A DNA stretch of 40,460 nucleotides, from positions 1 to 40,460 of the forward strand of contig JACRDC010000030.1 of NCBI GenBank assembly GCA_016218705.1, given 5' to 3'. A program made the position numbers and the translations under genes. Under the pieces are notes generated by a model. The model was not told the DNA's origin and did no database searches. It saw nothing but the letters and a program-made list of their open reading frames with translations. This stretch comes from Desulfarculus sp. (GTDB taxonomy: Bacteria; Desulfobacterota; Desulfarculia; Desulfarculales; Desulfarculaceae). Each line of letters opens with the position of its first letter. Within the stretch, counting starts at the first letter, position 1. Positions 1 through 6,351 of the stretch are shown here, one piece after another.

Positions 1-880
1 CGGGGATGCCCACGCGCAGCATGCCGCCGGTCACGGCGAGCGCCTCGAAGATGGTGGCGCCGATGCCCTCCAGGGCCAGGTAGTAGGCCGCCGAGAGCCC
101 GGCTGGCCCGGAGCCGATGATGGCCACCTTCTGCCCCGTGGCAGGTTTAGTGGCCGGCAGGTCCATGGCCCCCTGCGCTATCTCCCATTCGGCCACGAAG
201 CGCTTGAGGTCGCGGATGGCGATGGGCTCGTCAAAGCTGCCCCGGGCGCAGGCCGTCTCGCAGGGGTGGGTGCAGACCCGGCCGCAGACCGCCGGCAGGG
301 GGTTCTCCTGGCGGATCACCGCCAGGGCCTCGCGGTAGCGGCCAGCGGCGATGAGGTTGACATAGCCCTGCACGCTGATGCCGGCCGGGCAGGCCACCTT
401 GCAGGGGCTCTGCCCCAGCTTGCCGATGGAGTAGGCCCCGGGGATGGCCTGGGCGTAGCGTTTGTAGGCCGCCCGCCGCCGCATCAAGCCGGCGTCATAC
501 TCGCTGTCAATGCCGATGGGGCAGACCTTGGCGCACTCGCCGCAGGCGGTGCATTTGGAGATGTCTATGAAGCGGGGATGCTGCACGACCTTGGCGGTGA
601 AGTCGCCCGCCTCGCCTTGCAGGTCCAGAAGCTCGGCGTTGGTCAAAAGCTCTATGTTCAGGTGCCGGCCGACCTCGACCAGCTTGGGGGAGATGATTCA
701 CATCGCGCAGTCGTTGGTCGGGAAGGTCTTGTCCAACTGCGACATCAAGCCGCCGATGGCCGGGTCGCGCTCCAATAGGTACACGTAGTACCCGGAGTTG
801 GCCAGGTCCAGGGCCGCCTGCATGCCCGCTATGCCCCCGCCCACGATCATCACCTTGCCCACTGGAATCGTGCCTGCCAT
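1..880 (-). CDS. hdrA: HdrA-like FAD/iron-sulfur oxidoreductase with in-frame UGA (selenocysteine), partial
   Basis: Heterodisulfide-reductase-A-type flavoprotein fused to a GltD-like module; the gene leaves the window at position 1, so only its first ~293 codons are present. Seen from the N-terminus: a Rossmann FAD motif ([11 protein letters not shown]), the HdrA signature TNDCAM followed by an in-frame TGA (698-700), continuing without a stop as [12 protein letters not shown], a 4Fe-4S motif [12 protein letters not shown], a GltD-type cysteine region ([14 protein letters not shown]) and a second nucleotide-binding motif ([16 protein letters not shown]). The open frame and family-typical sequence on both sides of the TGA argue for selenocysteine rather than a broken gene. 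Start ATG 880 is preferred because AAGGA lies 8 nt upstream; ATG 889 is also in frame. It lies about 55 nt downstream of metF, probably in the same operon. HdrA proteins carry FAD-based electron bifurcation in cytoplasmic complexes; a role here with MetF is inference. Confidence 0.88.
664..700 (-). promoter_or_regulatory. Recoded UGA codon with candidate bacterial SECIS hairpin
   Basis: The TGA codon occupies 700-698 on the minus strand. About 14 nt downstream a GCTGG (683-679) can pair with CCGGC (668-664), with one G-U pair, around a 10-nt loop that includes GAGGTC. A short stem whose loop sits roughly 20-30 nt after the UGA is the arrangement expected of a bacterial SECIS element bound by SelB. 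The hairpin is within coding sequence and was found by eye, so the exact fold is uncertain. Confidence 0.55.
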
Positions 881-935
881 GACCTTCATCCTTGTGCCCA
901 GAGGTTGTTAACCGACCAGCCCTTTCAGGCGGGGC

Positions 936-1805
936 TCATTGCACGGCCTCCAGAATCTGGGGCAAGCGGCCCTCCCAGCCCAGGGGGGAGATCATCACCC
1001 CGCCGTAGCCGTGGGCCTTAATGCCCTCGATCAACTCAACCGCGATGGCCACACACTCGCGCACGCGGTCGGGAGCGCTTTTAAGGCGTTCGATGATCTG
1101 GCCGGGCATGTGCACGTGCTTGAGGTGCATGTCAATGGCCCGGGCCATGCCCACCGATTTTAAGAGCAGCACGTTGGGGATTATCTTGATGGGCCGGTCT
1201 TGCAGGTGCTTGACGAAGCCGGCCAGTTGGGCCAGGTCAAACACCGGCGGGGTGACGTAGAAGGTGGCGCCGGCCGCGATTTTCTTGTCCAGGGCCGCCA
1301 ACTCCTGATTGACCGCGCCCAGGGCGCCGGTATTGAGAGTGGCGCCCACGGTGAAGCTGGGCGCGCCCTCCAACTCCACGCCGGACATGTCCCGGCCGCC
1401 AGCCAGCTTCTGAATCACCTCCAGAAGCTCGGTCAGCTCCAGGTCGTAGACCGGCCGGGCCTTGTGGTGATCGCCGTAGCTGGGCGCCTCGCCCTCCACG
1501 GCCATGACGTTTTTTATGCCCAGCGCGGACGCCGCCAGCAGGTCGGCCTGAAGGGCCAGGCGGTTGCGGTCGCGGCAGCAGGCCTGCAAGACCGTCTCGA
1601 TGCCCTTGTCTTGCAGAAGCATGCAGCCGCCCAGCGAGCTGAGCTTCATCACCGCGTTGGCCATCTCGGGCACCACCACGGCGTCCACCAAGTTCTTGAT
1701 GCGTTGTGCGCTACTCACAAAGGCCGAAACGTCCACGCCCTTGGGCGGCTCCAACTCGGCCAGGACCACGAACTCGCCGGAATCCAATTTTTCGCTAAGG
1801 CCCAT
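936..1805 (-). CDS. metF: Methylenetetrahydrofolate reductase (MetF family)
   Basis: Reduces 5,10-methylene-H4folate to 5-methyl-H4folate, the last step of the methyl branch of the Wood-Ljungdahl pathway and also a methionine-synthesis step. The 289-residue protein fits the length of the single-domain FAD TIM-barrel MetF family. It begins with a family-like segment VVLAELEPPKG and contains the barrel-strand segments GIKNVMAVEGE and IKIIPNVLLL, ending in GVMISPLGWEGRLPQIL. ATG 1805 is chosen over an upstream in-frame GTG (1811) because AGGGGG lies 5 nt before it. The next gene is the HdrA-type flavoprotein; in acetogens MetF is known to associate with Hdr-type subunits, so a MetF-HdrA complex is a reasonable inference here. 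A 7-bp hairpin (1837-1853) lies just upstream of its ribosome-binding site. Confidence 0.85.
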   Translation of the reverse strand: MGLSEKLDSGEFVVLAELEPPKGVDVSAFVSSAQRIKNLVDAVVVPEMANAVMKLSSLGGCMLLQDKGIETVLQACCRDRNRLALQADLLAASALGIKNVMAVEGEAPSYGDHHKARPVYDLELTELLEVIQKLAGGRDMSGVELEGAPSFTVGATLNTGALGAVNQELAALDKKIAAGATFYVTPPVFDLAQLAGFVKHLQDRPIKIIPNVLLLKSVGMARAIDMHLKHVHMPGQIIERLKSAPDRVRECVAIAVELIEGIKAHGYGGVMISPLGWEGRLPQILEAVQ

Positions 1806-2374
1806 GTCCACCCCCTAAGCTTGCACGTCTGGCGCCTCCGGCCTGCGGCCGGATGTGTCTCATCAATGGGGAATGCGCTAACGGCCAACCAACGGAAGAC
1901 AAATCCGGCGGCGCCGGACCAGATCAGACCAAGCCCACGCAGACGCCGCCCACAGCGACCGGAGCCGGAATCACCTTGAAGCTGTCCAATGGTTGCAGGG
2001 AACGCGGGCCGCTCGGGAGCGCTGCCCGGTGGAGACGGATGAAGGCGGTCAACCCTCTTTTACCCATATGCGGATAGTACCTGTTGACCGGTGAAGTAAA
2101 TCGCAGATTTGTTTCCTCTGGATTATGGCCAATGGGGGTTTCCATTGTCAAGCCAGTTTGTATCAAGCCATCCAAAAGAAGCGCCGCCTTGCCACCAACC
2201 CCAGCGTTGCGCTATTGTTTAGGCAGCAATTGGTTGAAATTGGGGGGCTGGACCTCGCACCGCCACCCAGGTCCGTCCCCACATGTTCACAAGAGGCGCG
2301 GCGAACGCGCCCCTTGCCTTGGCGACACGTCAAACAGGCCCGCGCGCGGCAAGCGGCCAGCAGCAGGAGCCAGC
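1806..2374. other. Divergent intergenic region between metF and the CoA-ligase gene
   Basis: About 570 bases with no convincing gene. It holds a perfect hairpin TCCGGCC-TGC-GGCCGGA (1837-1853) close to the metF start and an inverted repeat CGGTCAAC (2046-2053) / GTTGACCG (2083-2090). Both divergent promoters probably lie here. A TTGACC resembling a -35 box occurs at 2084-2089, but no good -10 box follows at the right distance. Confidence 0.5.
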
Positions 2375-3658
2375 ATGGCCAGCCAAGAACGGCATGAACG
2401 CTTCTTTGACCAGCAAGCCGAGACCATCCCCCAGGCCCAGCGGCTCCAGGCCCTGGAGCAGCGTTTTTTGGAGATCCTGCGCCTGGCCGCCGGGCGGTCG
2501 CGGGCCTACCGCGAAATCCATGCCCAGGCCGGCCTGGACCCACGGGCGGTGCGCGGCCTGGCCGACCTGGAGCACCTGCCCATATTGCGCATGGACGACC
2601 TTGTGCAACGCCAAAAAGCCGACCCGCCCTTTGGCGGCTTCGAGACCAGGCCGGCCCAAAGCTTTCACCGCATATATGTCAATCCCGGCTTCATCTGGCA
2701 GCCCGGCCAGACGCCCCTGACGGATACCTCCTGGGCCCAGGCCTTGTGCGGCGGCGGCATCCTGCCCGGCGACCGGGTGCTCAACACCTTCAGCTACCAC
2801 CTATGGCCCTACGCCCACCTGTTGGACGAATCGGCCAAGATGATCGGCGCCCAGGTGGTGCCCGGCGGCGGGGGCAACGCCTTCATGCAGGTGCGCATCA
2901 TGCGCAAGCTGGGCGTCAGGGCCTACCTGGGCACCCCCAGTTTCCTGATGACCCTGGCCCAGCGGGCCGAGGCCATGGGCCTGGACCCGGCCCAGGACCT
3001 GGGCCTGGAGGCGGCGGTGGTGGGGGCGGAGATGCTGCCCGAGTCCCTGCGCCAACGCCTGGAGCAGACCCTGGGCATAAGCGTGCGCCAGGCCTACGGC
3101 ACGGTGTTCTTGGGCTGCCTGGGCTTTGAGTGCCGCGAGGCCCAGGGGCTGCACGTGCCCGAGGGCGCCCTGGTGGAGGTGGTGGACCCCCAGACCGGCC
3201 AGGCCCAGGCCCCGGGCAAGGCCGGCCTAGTGGTGGCCTCCTGCCTGGACCCCGCCTATCCCATGCTGCGCCTGGCCACCGGCGATCTGTCCATGTGGGC
3301 CACGGGCACCTGCCCCTGCGGCCGCACCGGCCCGCGCCTGCAACGCATCCTGGGGCGCATTGACCAGGCCGTGAAGGTGCGCGGCACCTTCGTGCACCCC
3401 TGGCAGATTGACGAGGTCTTCGCCCACCGGCCCGAGGTCTTCAAGTACCAGGCCACGGTGAGCCGCCGCCAGGACCAGGACTCGCTGACGGTGCTGGTGG
3501 AATTACATGAGGAGGGACAGGGTGGACCAGAGTTGAAACGCCGGCTGGACCAAGAACTGCGCGACTTCCTGGGCGTGCGCGGCGAAGTGGAGTTGGTGCC
3601 GCCGGGCACCATCCCCGATTTCCATGGCAAGATAGTGGACCGCCGCAACTGGGATTAG
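2375..3658 (+). CDS. Phenylacetate-CoA ligase family (AMP-forming) enzyme
   Basis: Predicted ATP-dependent acyl/aryl-CoA ligase of the PaaK family, 427 residues, close to the family's usual ~430. The middle contains AYGTVFLGCLGFEC, matching the PaaK motif that ends in a conserved Glu-Cys. The region around residue 305-350 has TGDLSMWATGTCPCGRTGPR followed by RILGRIDQAVKVRG, the adenylate-binding and hinge segment with the CPCGR signature. The C-terminal domain ends in VPPGTIP and GKIVDRR. The frame stays open about 290 bases upstream, but ATG 2375 is the right start because AGGAG (2365-2369) precedes it by 5 nt and family similarity begins there. It is followed 27 nt later by an ACT-domain gene, a pairing often seen with PaaK homologues in anaerobes. 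The aryl or acyl substrate cannot be told from sequence alone. Confidence 0.88.
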   Translation: MASQERHERFFDQQAETIPQAQRLQALEQRFLEILRLAAGRSRAYREIHAQAGLDPRAVRGLADLEHLPILRMDDLVQRQKADPPFGGFETRPAQSFHRIYVNPGFIWQPGQTPLTDTSWAQALCGGGILPGDRVLNTFSYHLWPYAHLLDESAKMIGAQVVPGGGGNAFMQVRIMRKLGVRAYLGTPSFLMTLAQRAEAMGLDPAQDLGLEAAVVGAEMLPESLRQRLEQTLGISVRQAYGTVFLGCLGFECREAQGLHVPEGALVEVVDPQTGQAQAPGKAGLVVASCLDPAYPMLRLATGDLSMWATGTCPCGRTGPRLQRILGRIDQAVKVRGTFVHPWQIDEVFAHRPEVFKYQATVSRRQDQDSLTVLVELHEEGQGGPELKRRLDQELRDFLGVRGEVELVPPGTIPDFHGKIVDRRNWD

Positions 3659-3685
3659 GAAAACCTGCCCCCCACCGAGGTGCCC

Positions 3686-4189
3686 ATGGAGAAGATCAAG
3701 GTCGGCGGGTTGATGCAGAGCGACGGACGGGCGCTTTTGCGGGTGCTGTCGTCGCCCAACCTCATGGACTCGCCGGGGATCCTCCTGGCGGCCCTGGCCG
3801 CCGGGGGCATCAACGTGGAGCTCTTGGTGCAGGCCATTGACCAGGAGGAGAGCGCCAATTTCGTGCTGGTGGTGGCCCAGAAGGACCTGGAACACGCCTT
3901 GGTGGTGCTGGAGGGCGTGAAGGACGAGGTGGAGGCCAAGGGCATCGCCTACCTGCCCGAGGTGGCCGTGCTCAGCCTCTTCGGCCCCCACCTGCGCGAG
4001 AAGCCCAAGATACCGGGCATCATGTTCACCTCCCTGGCCTCGGCCGGGGTCTGCCCCCTGGCCATCAGCACCTCCATCTCCAGTGTCTCCTGCGTGGTGG
4101 AGAGCCGGCAATTGGGCCTGGCCGTGGAGGTGCTCTCCGAGCGCTTCGATCTGCCCTACAAGGCCCTGGTGCGCCCCAAGAACTGGTAG
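3686..4189 (+). CDS. Double ACT-domain regulatory protein
   Basis: A 167-residue protein made of two ACT-like units and no catalytic domain. The first covers about residues 15-80 (VLSSPNLMDSPGILLAALAA then GINVELLVQ). The second starts near residue 107 (KIPGIMFTSLASAGVCPLAI). The arrangement resembles the regulatory tail of aspartokinase (GIMFTSLASAGV, ISTSISSVSCVV), in which ACT pairs bind amino acids. GAGG lies 5 nt before ATG 3686; an in-frame GTG at 3680 overlaps that site and is less likely. It is probably cotranscribed with the CoA ligase, so it may sense an aromatic or branched amino acid and adjust that pathway; the ligand is unknown. Confidence 0.75.
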   Translation: MEKIKVGGLMQSDGRALLRVLSSPNLMDSPGILLAALAAGGINVELLVQAIDQEESANFVLVVAQKDLEHALVVLEGVKDEVEAKGIAYLPEVAVLSLFGPHLREKPKIPGIMFTSLASAGVCPLAISTSISSVSCVVESRQLGLAVEVLSERFDLPYKALVRPKNW

Positions 4190-4206
4190 AGGGGGCCTTA
4201 CGGCAT

Positions 4207-4247
4207 AAAAAACAGCGCCCCGGCGACCGCGCCGGCCCCCGGGGCGC
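4207..4247 (-). terminator. Rho-independent terminator of the GAF gene
   Basis: Perfect 9-bp stem, GCGCCCCGG (4215-4223) with CCGGGGCGC (4239-4247), and a 15-nt loop. Read on the minus strand it is followed by a run of six T (complement of 4207-4212). It lies 20 nt beyond the stop codon of the GAF gene and just after the convergent ACT gene. Confidence 0.85.
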
Positions 4248-4266
4248 CATGGTGGTTGTTGCCAGG

Positions 4267-5289
4267 TTAGCGGTCGAACTCGCTGAGCACGTCCTTGTAC
4301 CAGTCCTGCTTGTCCTTGAGTTGGCTCAAGAGCTGGTTCTTCTCCAGGGCCATGCCCGCCTGATGGGCGATGAAGTCCATCCACAGCAGGTCGTCCTGGT
4401 CGGGCTCGAACTCAAAGGGATAGTAGAGGCGCAAGGCCCCGGCCAGGTTCTCACCCACCCACACCGGCAGGCCGATAATGGCCTGCACGTTCTCGGCGGC
4501 GGCCTCCGACTTGTATTGCACGCGAGGGTCGTTGGCCACGCTGCTGATCACCACCGGCTGGCCGGTGTTGATCTCGCCCAGGCTCAGGCCCACCGACACC
4601 GGCCCCTTCTTTAGGTAAGCATCGCTCAGGCCCCAACTGGTGACGCTGCCCAGGGTCTTCTTGTCGCGGTCGGCCAGGAGCAGGGCGCAACCCAGGGCGT
4701 GGCCGTACTGGCCCGCCGTCCTTACCAGGGTCTGCAAGGCCTCCTTGAGGTTCAAGGAGGGCACGCGGTGAATCTCGGCGGCGCAGGCCTTCATGGAGGA
4801 GAAGTAGAAATTCTTCTTCAGCGCCAGCCCGGCCTGCACGGCATAGGCCTTGAGGTACTCCATCTCCTCGGGGGTGAGGTCCTTGGTCTGGGCGAAGTAC
4901 AGGCGCAAGGAGCCAACCAGCACGCAGCCGGCGGACAGGGGCACGCCCACGATGCTCTTGATGCCCTCTTGGACGGCGGCCTCGCGGTATTGCACGTTGG
5001 GGTCCTGGCTGATGTCGCGCACCACCACCGGCGCCCGGTTGACGGTTTCGCCCAGGCTCTTCTTGGGGCTGATGGCGCCCTTGGCGCGGTAGGCGTCGCT
5101 CAGGCCGAAGCTGGCGGAGATCATTAGGTTTTCTTCGCTGGGGTCGAACAGCATCAGGCTGGCCCCACGGGCGCCGAAAAGGTTGGCCGCGTTGCGCGCC
5201 ACGGCCTCCTCGGTCACCTGCTGGTTGAGTGAGCCGTGGATGTCGGCCAGCGCGTAGAGAAAGCGGTGGAAGAACTCCTGATTGGCCAT
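4267..5289 (-). CDS. Tandem GAF-domain protein
   Basis: A 340-residue soluble protein consisting of two GAF domains (about residues 25-165 and 190-335) joined by a short linker. The halves are internal repeats: SFGLSDAYRAKG matches SWGLSDAYLKKG, and VVVRDISQDPNVQYR matches VVISSVANDPRVQYK. No kinase, cyclase, HTH or other output domain is present, so it would act on a partner protein or as a ligand or redox buffer. GAF domains bind cyclic nucleotides, haem, Fe-S centres or small molecules; the few cysteines include FSSMKACAAEI between the domains, but no cofactor motif is clear. Start ATG 5289 has AAGGAGG about 10 nt upstream. It has its own terminator and is probably monocistronic. Confidence 0.8.
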   Translation of the reverse strand: MANQEFFHRFLYALADIHGSLNQQVTEEAVARNAANLFGARGASLMLFDPSEENLMISASFGLSDAYRAKGAISPKKSLGETVNRAPVVVRDISQDPNVQYREAAVQEGIKSIVGVPLSAGCVLVGSLRLYFAQTKDLTPEEMEYLKAYAVQAGLALKKNFYFSSMKACAAEIHRVPSLNLKEALQTLVRTAGQYGHALGCALLLADRDKKTLGSVTSWGLSDAYLKKGPVSVGLSLGEINTGQPVVISSVANDPRVQYKSEAAAENVQAIIGLPVWVGENLAGALRLYYPFEFEPDQDDLLWMDFIAHQAGMALEKNQLLSQLKDKQDWYKDVLSEFDR

Positions 5290-5709
5290 AAGCTGGTTTC
5301 CTCCTTACTTTTGACAGCGTTCGGTCTGGAGAGTCCTTGCGGTTGGCTTATTAGCCAAGCAATGCACAACCGGGCCGCGAAGCAAAGATGACAACCTATG
5401 ATGGTGCCCTAGGGTGTGGCGTGAGGCAGAGGATGAAGAATGCCAACTTGAGCACGCGCGGGAAGAACCGATTGCACCATGCCGTCAATTCCAGGATGCA
5501 ACAGCCCTGGCCTGGTTTGCAAGGCCGGTCCCGCGCCCGCCGCTCCTCCTTTCGAGCTGGGCATGGCCCTTGGGGCCGCGGCCACCCGCCCACGCCAGCG
5601 GTCGCCCACTGATCATTTCTCCCCCGGCCGTGGCGGTCATCCCTCTGACCGCGCCCCCCCAACCCCTGGCCAAGCCCCGTCGCCCGGCCTCCGCGCCGTG
5701 CCTGAAAAC
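5290..5709. other. Intergenic region upstream of the GAF gene
   Basis: About 420 bases separating the last gene of the respiratory cluster (stop at 5710) from the GAF gene. No convincing gene and no T-tract terminator after the ferredoxin gene. A perfect inverted repeat TTGGCT-TATT-AGCCAA (5343-5358) lies 54 bases upstream of the GAF start and could be an operator or a hairpin. One copy of TGCACAA, the motif repeated upstream of nuoA, is at 5363-5369. Confidence 0.4.
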
Positions 5710-6225
5710 CTACTTGGCCCCGGGTTTGGCCAAAAGAGACATGGCGTAGAGCGCCCTGGTCTTGCGGACGTTCTCGTTGGGCTTGGAGAAGCTCAAGGCA
5801 TGGGTGGTGCAGCCGGCCACGCAGGCCGGCACTTGGCCCGCCTCGATGCGGTCGCGGCAGTAGTCGCACTTGATGATCTTGCCCGTGGTCTCGTCGAAAT
5901 GGGGCACCTTCCAGGGGCAGGCCTGGATGCAGGCCCGGCAGCCCACGCACAGGTCCTTGTCCACGTAGACCAGGCCGTCCTCATCGCGCTTAATCATGGC
6001 CCCGTTGGGGCAGGCGGCCACGCACCAGGGCTCCTCGCAGTGGAAGCAGGGCATGAAGGCCGACACCACCTGGGGCTTGCCCGCCGAGGTAACCACCGGG
6101 CCGGCGCTTATCAGCACGCCCAGCTTGGCCCCCGCCGGCAACCGGTTCTTGATCTGGCAATGCACCTCGCAGGCCTTGCAACTGATGCACCTTTGCGGAT
6201 CGAGCTTGATCATGTATTTGCTCAT
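5710..6225 (-). CDS. DMSO-reductase-type [4Fe-4S] electron-transfer subunit (DmsB/PsrB/NrfC family)
   Basis: A 171-residue polyferredoxin whose cysteine groups match the four-cluster beta subunit of molybdopterin oxidoreductases: CISCKACEVHC (13-23), CFHCEEPWCVAACP, CVGCRACIQACP, and CDYCRDRI followed by CVAGC. No signal peptide, so it is cytoplasmic. It starts 126 nt after the molybdopterin catalytic subunit ends and is its obvious partner, passing electrons from the active site to a downstream acceptor. No membrane anchor of the NrfD/DmsC type follows. It is a paralogue of the ferredoxin at 22149-22625, sharing the MSKY start and all cysteine groups. Confidence 0.85.
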   Translation of the reverse strand: MSKYMIKLDPQRCISCKACEVHCQIKNRLPAGAKLGVLISAGPVVTSAGKPQVVSAFMPCFHCEEPWCVAACPNGAMIKRDEDGLVYVDKDLCVGCRACIQACPWKVPHFDETTGKIIKCDYCRDRIEAGQVPACVAGCTTHALSFSKPNENVRKTRALYAMSLLAKPGAK

Positions 6226-6351
6226 GGCATTTCCCGCGGCTGAAAAAGGCCTGTCTGGCCGGTGTCTGTGACGGCGCTGTCGGCCGGGCCTGCCCTACCT
6301 TGCACACCCCTGGCGGGGTTGGGTTGGCGCGGCCTGTTACGGGCAGCCGGC

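Noticed and set aside
698-700. Frameshift, nonsense mutation or sequencing error in hdrA
   Set aside because: The frame is unchanged on both sides of the TGA, the codon replaces a conserved Cys position, and a plausible SECIS stem follows; selenocysteine explains all of this.
2084-2374. Upstream extension of the CoA-ligase frame
   Set aside because: No ribosome-binding site, no family similarity, and AGGAG sits just before ATG 2375 where similarity begins.
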